NCBI GenBank assembly: GCA_963825615.1
Contig: CAWGTV010000001.1
Location: 1,162,686-1,226,685, forward strand
From: JAHEDT01 sp963825615
GTDB lineage: Bacteria > Desulfobacterota > Desulfuromonadia > Desulfuromonadales > BM103
DNA length: 64,000 nucleotides
Direction: 5' to 3'
Each line of letters starts with the position of its first letter. The stretch's first letter is position 1. Below the pieces are notes generated by a model. It was not told the origin of the DNA, made no database searches, and saw only the letters and a program-made list of their open reading frames with translations. The position numbers and the translations under genes are program-made. This document shows, piece by piece, positions 52,651-61,941 of this stretch.

Positions 52651-54669
52651 CTATGAATCATCTTCACGTTTTTGCGATGGCGGTTTACAATCGTTCTCAT
52701 CTTCAGCGATCGGCTCGGCGGAGAGCCCTTCGGACGTTTCCCACACCTGCGACTCGAAAGTGCCGGCCTCGACCGAGCCCCGCGGCGGATAGTCGAGAGT
52801 ACCTTTGAGCTGCTCAATTCTGTCGGCCGTAAGCCTTGGAAACGGCAACTTGCCTGCTTTGCGCCAAGATTCAACTTCTTTCGCAGCCGTCTCGCCACGC
52901 TCAAGGTCAACCCCGTCGTCACGTCTCATGTAGAGAGTCTGTGAAGGGAAGGCAAAGCCACTCCCCGAATGTTTAACTATTTCGCTCATTCGCAGCAAAA
53001 CGTCTTCGCGTATGGCGTGGTATTCGTTGAAGTCACGGGTCAGCGCATATATCCGAACGCCAATGTCGAGGGAAGATTGACCAAAATCTGCGAAGCGCAC
53101 GCGCACCGTTTCGGAATCGATTTTGGGGTGGGCATGGAGCATCTCGCGAAACTTCACCAGTACATTGCGCAATTGATCATTTTCGGTCTCGTAGCGTAGA
53201 CCAATGGTCGTGGTGATCAGCATCCGATCGCATTTCGCCCAGTTAATCAGTTGCATATCTGCAAGGGCAGAGTTGGGAATTGAAATCAAAGTGCGATCCA
53301 TCGCCCGGATCTTGGACGTGCGCACACCGATGCTTTCGACGGTGCCGGCTTTGTCACCGAACGAGCAGAAATCCCCGATCCGCACGGGCTGGTCCAGATA
53401 GAGCATGATGCCGCCGATCAGGTTTTCGAGAGTCGGGCGAATCGCAAGCGCGACTGCCAAACCGCCAATACCCAATCCAGTCACAACGCTATAGAGAGGC
53501 AGCCCCAGATTCTGTGCTGCATTACCAATGATTATCACACTGACCAAGGTCCCGATGGTACGGGCACCAAGGCGCCAGAGATGCGCATCGAAGCTATCTT
53601 GCGGGATCCCCCGCGTCTGGACAATACGTTCGGAAATGGCGAGCATGACCAGCCATAAAAGCCAGACTGCGCCGGCATTGGTCAAAATGGTTGTCATATC
53701 GGCAACCAAGATCGAGAATTCGCCAAAAACAACGATTTGGTGGTTAATGAAATCTTTTAGGCTAGAGAGAACCACGAGGCCCGCGATGGGCGTCAAGGCA
53801 CGACGCATCAGGAAACCGGCCCGATTTTCGACTTTGCGACGGTTGATCGCACGGTGAAAGAAGAACAGCAGGAGTGCTGTGAGAGCACCAATGAGAACCA
53901 CCGCAATGACTTTCCACCTTGGTGTCTCAAACCAGAATTCGTTTAGACTCAGCGGGACGATTCTGAGCACCTCCTCCGGGATCATCGGTCCGGTAAACTG
54001 GCGAATAGCGCGATGCCAGTTCATGATAGGCAGAGACGTTTGCAGGGGCAGATCTATAATACCTTCGTAGAAACGCGGTGCCGCCATAACCGTGTTCTCG
54101 CCAAATAGAAACTCCCCCTCACGCTCTCCCTTACCGGCCTGGACGATCCAGATCGGGGTGTCGGGGATTCGCCATTTCGCGGGTGACGCAGCACTGTCGA
54201 AGGCCTCTTCGTCAGGAACACTTTCAAGGTTAGGCAATTCGATACGCCCAAGGATGTCGAGCAAATATGCAGTTGTGTCGATTCCGATCGTACGGCGAGA
54301 CGATTGCGGAACAGAGGACAGGTCGAGCAGCGCATCGAACTGGGTCCTAATCACCTGCACTTTTTTGAAAAGTTTACGGGATTTGTTCGCCCTATAGGTT
54401 TGCAAGGTTTCTTCTAACTCGTCTCTGAGCCGAAGAAAAGATGTGAGCGTGGCACGCGGGCTGTCAGTTCGGATGGGTTTGATTGTGGGCATATCGCTGG
54501 CAGCCTGCTGCGTCTCTGCGAACATAACATCCCCGTCCGATTTGCTTTCAGTTGTTTCCTGGGCGTGAATGGAAGTTGCGGCGCAGCACATCAAGACAAG
54601 GGCAAGCCACCATCGAAACACACTGGAATAATTAATTTTCGAGTACAAATCGTACACAAGGGCCTCCAT
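52651..54669 (-). CDS. Mechanosensitive channel, MscS superfamily
   Basis: A 672-residue channel. Signal peptide (residues about 15-36), a periplasmic region to about 245, then five or more membrane helices. The pore region is LGIGGLAVALAIRPTLENLIGGIMLY, followed by DQPVRIGDFCSFGDKAGTVESIGVRTSKIRA and SIPNSALADMQLINW, the MscS beta-domain. The C-terminal ~90 residues are charged. The start at 54669 lacks a clear ribosome-binding site, so a different start cannot be ruled out. Its upstream 560 bp are gene-free. This is the third MscS-type protein in the window and the one most like MscM/YnaI-type channels in size. Confidence 0.87.
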   Translation of the reverse strand: MEALVYDLYSKINYSSVFRWWLALVLMCCAATSIHAQETTESKSDGDVMFAETQQAASDMPTIKPIRTDSPRATLTSFLRLRDELEETLQTYRANKSRKLFKKVQVIRTQFDALLDLSSVPQSSRRTIGIDTTAYLLDILGRIELPNLESVPDEEAFDSAASPAKWRIPDTPIWIVQAGKGEREGEFLFGENTVMAAPRFYEGIIDLPLQTSLPIMNWHRAIRQFTGPMIPEEVLRIVPLSLNEFWFETPRWKVIAVVLIGALTALLLFFFHRAINRRKVENRAGFLMRRALTPIAGLVVLSSLKDFINHQIVVFGEFSILVADMTTILTNAGAVWLLWLVMLAISERIVQTRGIPQDSFDAHLWRLGARTIGTLVSVIIIGNAAQNLGLPLYSVVTGLGIGGLAVALAIRPTLENLIGGIMLYLDQPVRIGDFCSFGDKAGTVESIGVRTSKIRAMDRTLISIPNSALADMQLINWAKCDRMLITTTIGLRYETENDQLRNVLVKFREMLHAHPKIDSETVRVRFADFGQSSLDIGVRIYALTRDFNEYHAIREDVLLRMSEIVKHSGSGFAFPSQTLYMRRDDGVDLERGETAAKEVESWRKAGKLPFPRLTADRIEQLKGTLDYPPRGSVEAGTFESQVWETSEGLSAEPIAEDENDCKPPSQKREDDS

Positions 54670-55051
54670 TTTTTAATCATAAATCTAGAGACTTAGCCGC
54701 TTTCCTCAGGCAGTTTCCGCGTTATTTTAACATACTCCTTAGAGATTCATAACGTGAGTTGTCGTTTTGGGCTCCACGTGACCGGCTTAGATTGTAAAAT
54801 CGCTCCCATTGTCTCCCCCCATAAAGAACTTGGTAGGCGAGATGGGATAAAGTGAAATATCTACGTGAAGTACCCGCTGCTCGAGACGCCAGCGGGCGAA
54901 CGAAGCTTGGCTGTTATGATGCCATGGGCGTAAGCCTGTGGTAGTTCACTTGAGAAACACGTCAACTAAATTCTCATAAATCACTACTGGCGAGACGAAA
55001 AACGGCTTCTTATTGATAGAGCAATTTAAGACACTCATTAACCAAATAATT

Positions 55052-55083
55052 ATGGCCACCTGAGATCATCACCAAGTGGCCAT
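55052..55083. terminator. Hairpin downstream of the FAD/Fe-S dehydrogenase
   Basis: ATGGCCAC pairs with GTGGCCAT around a 16-base loop, followed on the plus strand by TTTTC. It directly precedes repeat copy C, as a terminator precedes copy B at 39350. Confidence 0.55.
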
Positions 55084-55091
55084 TTTCTTAT

Positions 55092-55165
55092 AGGTCAGGG
55101 TCAGTAAGAATTTCGCATTTCAGTCAATTTATAAGTGTCCTGTCAATGTAAGATTTATAAGAAGT
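55092..55165 (+). repeat. Dispersed repeat, copy C
   Basis: GTCAGTAAGAATTTCGCATTT, GTCAAT, AGTGTCCTG and TCAATGTAAGA match copy B (39350) in order and orientation. It lies 16 kb from copy B with no gene inside. Confidence 0.75.
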
Positions 55166-55229
55166 AATATATTCCTGATTGTTTCCTTTCTTATCTCTCA
55201 TAAGAGAATTATCGGGACATATTAATTCT

Positions 55230-58058
55230 TTAAAGTGATTCCGTTGCCGCATCGACCAGGTACAGGATCGAGTGGTAGGGGATTTCGGCATGCAGTGACA
55301 AGCCTATCTCACAGGGTTTGCTGGTAGAATACCCTGCGCTGCAACCTTTGGTCTGTTGTTTAAGCCCCTCCAGCGCAGAGGCGTTCAATTCGGGATAGTT
55401 GAACCCGCGATCGCCGGCAAAGCCGCAGCAATAAATATCTTCCGGGACAACGACCTCCGTTGCGCAAGCTTGGGCCAAGACCTTAAGTTTGTCATCAAGC
55501 CCCATTTTACGGGCACTGCAGGTCACGTGCAGTGCCACTTTGGTGTCAAGCAGGTTGAATTTCAGTTTGTCTAGCAAATACTCAAGAACAAATTCAATCG
55601 GTTCATAGAGTTTCAGCTTGGAATCCAGATTCTCTTTCATGTGATGCAAGCAGGGGCTGGTATCGCAGAGAACAGGAATCATTCCATCGTCGGATGCTTT
55701 AATCAGCGCGCGGCTCAACTCATCACTCTTAGAGTTGGCTTGTTTGGAAAACCCTTTACTTTCAAACGCCTGCCCGCAGCACAGGCTCCCAAGATTTTCG
55801 GGGTAGATGATCTGACAACCGGCTTTTTTCAAGAGTGAAATCGTTTTTTGTGGCAAGTCTTCAGCCTCTGGTTCAGCTCGCGCTGGACCGCTCATACAGC
55901 GACTGGGGCAGGCTGGAAAATAAACCACCTGTAAAGGGTTGTCAGGATCAAAGGCTTCTGGTTTTATTTTTGCCACTCCGGAGGGCATTTCCCTGTTCCA
56001 AAGTGGCAGTTTATTGACGGTCAGGGTGCGGGCTGTTGACGAAGCTTTTTCCATAAACCCCGTGCCGGTCAGTTGATGAACCTTATCGACCGTTTTTAGG
56101 GTTGTGTTAATGGTTCCCGCAACGCCCTTGAAATTTCTTGCGACCCAATCAGCAACCAGGTTGGCCAGATCGCCATGGGCTTCTTCGCGGAGGGCTTTGA
56201 CCAGCTTCCCGGTGTCAATACCCACCGGGCATCTTGTGGAACACATGCCATCGGCAGCGCAGGTTTCCTGACCTGGATATTGATAGGCCTTCAATAGTTT
56301 TTTGACCTCGGCGGGTGTTGCTTTTGTTGCCATTTGACGGCTGATTTCACGGCGAGCAACGATACGCTGGCGGGGAGTAAATGAGAGGTTGCGCGATGGG
56401 CAGACTGGCTCGCAGTATCCGCATTCGATACATTTGTCAACCACCTCATGGGTCGCTGGGAGTGGCTTAAGATTTTTGATGTGTGCTTCAGCATCATCGT
56501 TGATAATGACGCCCGGATTCAATAGTCCTTCAGGATCAAACAAGTTCTTGATCGACTTCATCAGTGTGTAGGCCGCTGTGCCCCATTCTTTTTCTACAAA
56601 TGGTGCCATGTTTCGCCCGGTGCCATGTTCAGCCTTGAGCGAACCGTCATATTTCTCTACGACCATATTGACCACTTCATCCATAAAATTACGGTAGCGA
56701 ACAACCTGCTCTTCATGCGAAAAATCCTGTGTAAAGACAAAATGCAGGTTACCTTCAAGCGCATGCCCAAAGATGATCGCTTCCTCATAGTGATATTTTT
56801 TAAACAGTTTCTGTAGGTCGAGTGCAGCGGCGGCCAGGTGCTGATAGCGGAAGGCGACGTCTTCGATAATGACTGTGGTTCCGGTCTCGCGCACAGCACC
56901 TACTGCGGGAAAGAGCCCTTTGCGGAGATTCCAGTAAACTGTGTATTCAGTAGGGTTATCAGTAAATTCAATAGGCCTGATGGTTTTGATTTTTTTGAGT
57001 GCTGCGCCAATTTGTTCAATCTGTCCCTTGAGTTTTTTAGCGCTGGTGGCTCGGGTTTCGACCAACAGTGCGGTGACGCTTTTTTCCAGACCGGCTAAAT
57101 AATCGGGCATGCCCGCTTTATTCTCGACCGATGACAGGGCAGCACGGTCCATCAACTCGGCTGCGGCGACTGGTAACCCATCCCGAAGAATAGGGACGGC
57201 GCTGCAGGCCGTGGGAACGTCAGGAAATAGAATCAGCGCGCTGGCTTTATGTTGGTGTTCAACGACCGTTTTATAAACCACTTCAGAAATGAATCCGAGA
57301 GTCCCCTCTGATCCGACCATCAATTGCTGCATGATATCAAAAGGATCGCTGAAGTCGATCAGGGCGTTCAAGCTGTAGCCAGTGGTGTTTTTTATTTTGA
57401 ATTTGTAGCGAATGCGTTCGCTTAATTCGTTATCAGCCAGAATGTTGTTACGCAGATCAGTGAGGCCATTTAGGATATGCGGGTGACTTCTTTTGAAATC
57501 TGCCCGGCTTTTGTCATCGCTAGTGTCGATAATAGTGCCATCGACGAGAATCAGTCGCAAACTGTCGAGGGTCTGATAACTGTTTTCGGCGACTCCGCAA
57601 CACATACCGCTGGCATTGTTGGCGAGAATTCCGCCAATCTTTGCACTGTCGATTGAAGATGGATCCGGGCCGATCTTTTTACCGAATTCGGCGAGAAAGC
57701 GATTGGCGTGGCTGCCGATAATTCCGGGCTGCAACTGGATTTTTTTCGCGTTGTCAAAAATTTTATAGTTCTGCCAACCTTTTCCCAGGCGTACAAGGAT
57801 ACTGTCAGTGATTGCCTGACCAGCGAGACTGGTTCCGGCGGCCCGGAAAACGACCGGTAGCCGACGTTGACTTGCCTCATGAAGAATCAGCTGAACCTCT
57901 TCTTCCGTTTCAACATTGATGACAATCTTTGGAATCAGGCGGTAGAAGCTGGCATCGGTTCCGAAAGATACGGTTAAAAGTGGATCAGTGATCAGTCTCT
58001 GCTTGGAGATCGTTTTCACGATTGTTTTATAAAAATCATGATATTTGGTTGGAAGCAT
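55230..58058 (-). CDS. FAD-linked, Fe-S D-2-hydroxyacid dehydrogenase (D-lactate/D-2-hydroxyglutarate type)
   Basis: A 942-residue cytoplasmic flavoprotein. The FAD-binding PCMH domain is at residues about 30-260 (VVFRAAGTSLAGQA), the substrate domain follows with 'FGHALEGNLHFVF' and 'SLKAEHGTGRNMAPF'. Two [4Fe-4S] motifs, CIECGYCEPVCPS and CAADGMCSTRCPVG, sit near residues 560-630. Two C-terminal CCG domains contain ACPSRC ... LCCGQAF and CSARK ... IYCCGFAGDRGF. This is the fused DLD/GlpC-like design used for D-lactate or D-2-hydroxyglutarate oxidation. The ATG at 58058 (second of two adjacent ATGs) is better spaced from AAAGGAG. Confidence 0.88.
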   Translation of the reverse strand: MLPTKYHDFYKTIVKTISKQRLITDPLLTVSFGTDASFYRLIPKIVINVETEEEVQLILHEASQRRLPVVFRAAGTSLAGQAITDSILVRLGKGWQNYKIFDNAKKIQLQPGIIGSHANRFLAEFGKKIGPDPSSIDSAKIGGILANNASGMCCGVAENSYQTLDSLRLILVDGTIIDTSDDKSRADFKRSHPHILNGLTDLRNNILADNELSERIRYKFKIKNTTGYSLNALIDFSDPFDIMQQLMVGSEGTLGFISEVVYKTVVEHQHKASALILFPDVPTACSAVPILRDGLPVAAAELMDRAALSSVENKAGMPDYLAGLEKSVTALLVETRATSAKKLKGQIEQIGAALKKIKTIRPIEFTDNPTEYTVYWNLRKGLFPAVGAVRETGTTVIIEDVAFRYQHLAAAALDLQKLFKKYHYEEAIIFGHALEGNLHFVFTQDFSHEEQVVRYRNFMDEVVNMVVEKYDGSLKAEHGTGRNMAPFVEKEWGTAAYTLMKSIKNLFDPEGLLNPGVIINDDAEAHIKNLKPLPATHEVVDKCIECGYCEPVCPSRNLSFTPRQRIVARREISRQMATKATPAEVKKLLKAYQYPGQETCAADGMCSTRCPVGIDTGKLVKALREEAHGDLANLVADWVARNFKGVAGTINTTLKTVDKVHQLTGTGFMEKASSTARTLTVNKLPLWNREMPSGVAKIKPEAFDPDNPLQVVYFPACPSRCMSGPARAEPEAEDLPQKTISLLKKAGCQIIYPENLGSLCCGQAFESKGFSKQANSKSDELSRALIKASDDGMIPVLCDTSPCLHHMKENLDSKLKLYEPIEFVLEYLLDKLKFNLLDTKVALHVTCSARKMGLDDKLKVLAQACATEVVVPEDIYCCGFAGDRGFNYPELNASALEGLKQQTKGCSAGYSTSKPCEIGLSLHAEIPYHSILYLVDAATESL

Positions 58059-58261
58059 CATATCTCCTTTAGGGCTGGAGCAGGATCGTTTGTTACCGTA
58101 GATTCTAACAGAAATATGACCGAAGTTGTAATGTTGGCATGCTAAGTCAGTTGCCCTAATGATGGCTGTAGTTGATTTCAATCAGTTTACTGGGGATGGT
58201 TGTTGAATAAGCAGGGAGTTTCCTTCCGGCGGTGATCCTCATAGCATCGCTTGTCCTCCAT

Positions 58262-58434
58262 AGGCATGGTCAAGAAGATGAGCTGTCAATATGGCCGATA
58301 AGGCACTTTATGACGCCAAAGAGGCGGGGAGCGATTGCCTTAAAGTCTTCATCCAATCGGCAAGTTGCGGTTCTTTAGGCACGGAGTACAAACAAGAATT
58401 TAATACGTTCTTAAAGAGCATGTTGATAAGATAA
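58262..58434 (+). pseudogene. GGDEF-domain C-terminal remnant
   Basis: From 58291 the plus strand reads MADKALYDAKEAGSDCLKVF to a TAA at 58432, identical in pattern to the ADKALYxAK end of diguanylate cyclase GGDEF domains. About 30 bases before, in another frame, HGQEDELS matches the 'PDHG...DEL' that normally precedes it. The two need an indel near 58288. The catalytic GGDEF itself is gone. This is a decayed fragment, possibly left by an insertion or deletion between the dehydrogenase and formate dehydrogenase loci. Confidence 0.6.
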
Positions 58435-58455
58435 CTGAGTTGAGCCATGGTCTGT

Positions 58456-59868
58456 CTAAGCCTGCTGCTCGCGCTGCCCTTTGGTGGCCAACCGCAAATC
58501 GGACGGCTCACCGCGTAGCCGGAAATATTCCTCCGGCGTATTGATGTTACGAAAGGAGAGCCCTTGCGGGTCCACGTTCTGCCAGGCTTCGTCTACAAGA
58601 TTCCTGACATGCACTTGTGGAAAAAAACTGACGATCCTTCTCTGGCCGGCCTCAAGCTGTTCAGCAATGGCATCGATGCAGCTTTTCCGGTAAAGGGCGT
58701 GGAGCGGCTCGAATCCACCGGCGTGAACCGGCAGGACAACATCTGCCGAGTCTGCTTCTGTGCAGATTAATCGCACCACCTGCGGATTGATAAAAGGCAT
58801 GTCGCAGGCGACGACAAACGCCTTGCCGTGACTTGCGTGCCAGAGCCCTGAATGAATGCCCGCCAACACCCCTTTGCCGACATGGATATCCGGCACCTTG
58901 CGACAGTCAATGTCGGTATAGTTTTCTGGGGAATTGGTTACGATCAGCACCTCCTCGAACAGTTCATCCAAAACACCATGGACATGGTCGATAAAGCGCG
59001 CCCCTTGCAGTGGGAGCAGCGACTTGTCGCTCTGCATCCGCAGGCTTCCGCCACCAGCCAGAATGACCCCAGTCACACCATGGATCTTGCTGGGGCCTGG
59101 TGCTGCGACGATACGCTCGGGATGACTGTAGAGTTCGAAGGAGTCTCCCCTCAGGTAGCCGATCAGGCTGATACCTGCGGCTTCACACATCTCTATCGAC
59201 ATGTTGGTTGGTGAGGTGCGTGAGGCGATCAGCACGATGCCGAGACGAACCGCCTTGGCAACCATTTCAGTCGAAACCCGCCCTGAGGTGACCAGCATCT
59301 TGCCGGCGAGGTCTAAATCCCGGAACAAGGCCTCCCCGGCAATGCGGTCAAAAGTATTGTGGCGGCCAAGATCCTCGGCATACAGCAGGAGGCCCGAGTT
59401 GTCGCCGACCGCGGCCGAGTGGATGCCGCCATGGCTACGATACTGCTCAGTACGTCGGTTAAGATCCTGCATCATGGCAAACACCGCTGTAGCGGGATAA
59501 CAGACGTCTTGTTGTTGCACCGGCCGCAATTCTGTGTCAGCAAGATTGAAGCTGATGCCCGTGCCACACCCCGACGTCAGGGTCGGCACCAGTTGCGCGG
59601 GGATCTCCCTGGCAAGGCGTACGTTTGCCACCCCGAACTCCTGGCAGGTACCTAGGCAGAGAATATCGTCCATGGTATCGACAAAGCCCTGATTGCGCAG
59701 GAAACCGGCCACCAGGAAATTAAGCTGATGCGGCGAGGCAACCAGGGTCGCCAACTCACGCCCGTTGACGGTCAGGCGCAAGGGAGCTTCCTGCACCACT
59801 GACCGCTCTGTCTGGCACATTTGTCCTTTTACAAAATGCTGGATCCTTCGTTTCATGGTGTCACCCAT
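58456..59868 (-). CDS. fdhD-mobA: FdhD-MobA fusion protein
   Basis: A 470-residue cytoplasmic protein joining two maturation functions. Residues about 1-260 are FdhD, the sulfurtransfer chaperone that delivers sulfur to the bis-MGD cofactor of formate dehydrogenase, seen as ERSVVQEAPLRLTVNGRELATLVASPHQLNFLVAGFL, SGCGTG, and EDLGRHNTFDRIAGEAL...MLVTSGRVSTEMVAKA. Residues about 270-470 are MobA, the molybdopterin guanylyltransferase, with GVILAGGGSLRMQSDKSLL (nucleotide-binding) and ACDMPFINPQVV. GGAG seven bases before the ATG at 59868 supports this start. It is 25 bases downstream of the membrane subunit gene in the formate dehydrogenase operon. Confidence 0.88.
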   Translation of the reverse strand: MGDTMKRRIQHFVKGQMCQTERSVVQEAPLRLTVNGRELATLVASPHQLNFLVAGFLRNQGFVDTMDDILCLGTCQEFGVANVRLAREIPAQLVPTLTSGCGTGISFNLADTELRPVQQQDVCYPATAVFAMMQDLNRRTEQYRSHGGIHSAAVGDNSGLLLYAEDLGRHNTFDRIAGEALFRDLDLAGKMLVTSGRVSTEMVAKAVRLGIVLIASRTSPTNMSIEMCEAAGISLIGYLRGDSFELYSHPERIVAAPGPSKIHGVTGVILAGGGSLRMQSDKSLLPLQGARFIDHVHGVLDELFEEVLIVTNSPENYTDIDCRKVPDIHVGKGVLAGIHSGLWHASHGKAFVVACDMPFINPQVVRLICTEADSADVVLPVHAGGFEPLHALYRKSCIDAIAEQLEAGQRRIVSFFPQVHVRNLVDEAWQNVDPQGLSFRNINTPEEYFRLRGEPSDLRLATKGQREQQA

Positions 59869-59893
59869 GTATAAACTCCATATTTCGAGCGTT

Positions 59894-61096
59894 TCAGCCG
59901 CGCCCAGGCAGCGACCCGGTGATGCCGCCGGCTTTGCCGGAACGATGAGGGATTCTGTAGTCGACCGTCTCCGGGTGGTGTTCAAAGATCGGGAAATACC
60001 TGGCGATCAGAACGAAGAACAGGATGTGTGCGGCGATGATCGACAAGGTGACCAGGCTTTCGATGGCTGATGGAAAATAGGGGTTTTGGGGATCCATCAT
60101 GCCAAACATCGAGACGTTGAACCGGTTGAGCACCAGCCCGAAGACCACAAGACCGGCCGCAAGCCCACGACGGCCATCATGTTCACGAACCGATTTCATG
60201 CAGAACATGACAAAGGGCAGCAGGAAACCAACCCCGATCTCGAGGAGGAACGACAAGGTGAGCCACGGGCGGTTGAAGAATGGTCCTTCGCTCAGGAATA
60301 CCAGGCTGTAGACGCGCAGGGCGAGGTAGGCACCGAGCGTCCATGGCAGAATCTTCGACAGGGTTCGCAACAGGTCGCCTTCGTTGGGCTCGCCCATCCA
60401 CTTGTGGCACGCGGTGGCCTCGAGGATGATGATGCACATGCCGGAGCAGATGGCGCTGACCCAGAACAGCAGCGGCAGCAGCGGGTTGTACCAGAGGCTG
60501 TGCAGCTTGTCGACGGCGATCAGAAAGAAGGTGCCCAACGAGCTCTGGTGCAGAGTCGAGATCGCGGCCGCGGCGATCGCCAGGGGCATCTCCAGCCAAC
60601 GCAGCAGACGCAGCGACACGCGCCAGCCGAGCTTCTCCGCAACCGGAGGCAGAAATTCAAGGAAGAGCACGGAGGTGTAAAGCATGATGCACATCGACAC
60701 CTCGAACATAGGCGAATGCGGGTTCCAGTACCAGAGCACGTGCCAGGCGCGCTGCGGCTGGCCAAGATCGAGCAGCAGGCCGACCGACACCAGCGAGTAG
60801 CCGAGGAAGCCGGTGACAATCGAGGGGCGCACCAGCGGCTCGAGCTTCTTGATATTGAAGCAGTGGACGATCGCCCCCAGAGTGAAGGCTCCGGCGGCCA
60901 ATGGCACTGCGGTCACCACGTCGAAGGAGATCCACAGCCCCCAGGGGTAGGTGTCGTTGAGGTTGGTGGTCGCCCCCAGGCCGTAGACAAACCGCAGCAT
61001 GGCCGCCACCGCGCCAATGATGATCACCACCATCAGGGCCTTGACAAACCAGTGATAACTTTTGATCTCCTTGATAATGCTGCCCAAAACGCTCAT
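59894..61096 (-). CDS. NrfD/HybB-type membrane subunit of formate dehydrogenase
   Basis: A 400-residue protein with about ten membrane helices. 'TYPWGLWISFDVVTAVPLAAGAF' and 'SSLGTFFLIAVDKLHSLWYNPLLPLLF' are characteristic of the NrfD/PsrC/HybB family, which passes electrons between an iron-sulfur subunit and the quinone pool. It takes the place of the cytochrome b FdnI in E. coli, so the complex would be quinone-linked without haem b in this subunit. The ATG overlaps the stop of the Fe-S subunit (ATGA). Confidence 0.88.
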   Translation of the reverse strand: MSVLGSIIKEIKSYHWFVKALMVVIIIGAVAAMLRFVYGLGATTNLNDTYPWGLWISFDVVTAVPLAAGAFTLGAIVHCFNIKKLEPLVRPSIVTGFLGYSLVSVGLLLDLGQPQRAWHVLWYWNPHSPMFEVSMCIMLYTSVLFLEFLPPVAEKLGWRVSLRLLRWLEMPLAIAAAAISTLHQSSLGTFFLIAVDKLHSLWYNPLLPLLFWVSAICSGMCIIILEATACHKWMGEPNEGDLLRTLSKILPWTLGAYLALRVYSLVFLSEGPFFNRPWLTLSFLLEIGVGFLLPFVMFCMKSVREHDGRRGLAAGLVVFGLVLNRFNVSMFGMMDPQNPYFPSAIESLVTLSIIAAHILFFVLIARYFPIFEHHPETVDYRIPHRSGKAGGITGSLPGRG

Positions 61097-61941
61097 TCTC
61101 GGCCCTCCTTCTCTTCTTCGGCGGCCAGCGCCGCCCGCTCTTTTTCAAGCTCTTCGCGCAGCCGCTCGCGGCGGTGGGTAATCCAGGCGAGGGCAGAAAG
61201 CCCGCCGCCGACCGTCAGGAATATCCCTGGCACCAGGCGCAGCGCTTCCCAGGTGTATTCCGGCAAGGCCCGCTTGGTCACCTGCTTGAAGCCGAGTTCG
61301 TCAAAGGGGAGTGCGGTCAGGTAGATGACGCTGGTGCCACCGGCCTCGGTATAACCGTAGGCTTTTTGGACATAACGTTCAGGATTCTTAAGCAGTCGCT
61401 GCTTGCCCAGTGCAACCATCTCGTCACGCGGACCATAGGTGATCGCGGTCGGGCAGGTGGTCGCGCATGCCGGATGCAGCCCCTCCCGGAGCCGTTCGAG
61501 GCAGCCGGTGCATTTTTTCACCAGCGGCAGAGCCTTGCTCCACTCGTACTTGGGCACGCCGAAGGGGCAGGCGATCATGCAGAAGCGGCAGCCGATGCAG
61601 CGGTTGTCCTTGTAGTAGACCGGCCCTTCGGCTGTCTTCTCGAAGGCGCCGACCGGGCAGACCGATGCGCAGGCCGGCTCGTTGCAGTGCATGCACATTT
61701 CCTTGTAAAAGGCGAACTCGTGCTGGCCGTTCTTCTGGTAATCGCGGAACTTGATGCGCGTATAAGTATACTCGGACATCGCCGGTGGATTCTGGTATCC
61801 CTCGCCGCTGAAGAATTCCGTATGCTCGGCAGGCAGCTGGTTCCACTGCTTGCAGGCCACCTGGCAGGCACGGCAGCCGGTGCACTTGGTCAGGTCGATC
61901 AGAAAGGTGCCGTCTCGGGAAAAGTCACGGTTGGTGCTCAT
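61093..61941 (-). CDS. fdhB: Formate dehydrogenase iron-sulfur subunit (beta)
   Basis: A 282-residue protein with four [4Fe-4S] ferredoxin-type motifs: CTGCRACQVACK (residues about 20-31), CMHCNEPACASVCPVG, CIGCRFCMIACPFG and CTGCLERLREGLHPACATTCP. A single C-terminal transmembrane helix (LRLVPGIFLTVGGGLSALAWI) anchors it. It relays electrons from the molybdenum subunit to the NrfD-type subunit. GGGAGGG about ten bases upstream supports the ATG at 61941, which also overlaps the alpha-subunit stop as ATGA. Confidence 0.93.
   Translation of the reverse strand: MSTNRDFSRDGTFLIDLTKCTGCRACQVACKQWNQLPAEHTEFFSGEGYQNPPAMSEYTYTRIKFRDYQKNGQHEFAFYKEMCMHCNEPACASVCPVGAFEKTAEGPVYYKDNRCIGCRFCMIACPFGVPKYEWSKALPLVKKCTGCLERLREGLHPACATTCPTAITYGPRDEMVALGKQRLLKNPERYVQKAYGYTEAGGTSVIYLTALPFDELGFKQVTKRALPEYTWEALRLVPGIFLTVGGGLSALAWITHRRERLREELEKERAALAAEEEKEGRE

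Larger units (their letters stand above)
54670..55229. other. Gene-free region with hairpin and repeat copy C
   Basis: 560 bp between the start of the MscS gene and the stop of the dehydrogenase gene. It includes the upstream region of the MscS gene, a hairpin at 55052-55083 (ATGGCCAC / GTGGCCAT) that can terminate the dehydrogenase on the minus strand, and the repeat at 55092-55165. No gene was found. Confidence 0.5.

Noticed and set aside
54860..54880. CTACGTGAAGTACCCG matching the end of the second sulfatase gene at 46380
   Set aside because: A 16-base identity is about what chance allows within a 64 kb window, and the flanks do not align. I do not call a sulfatase remnant.
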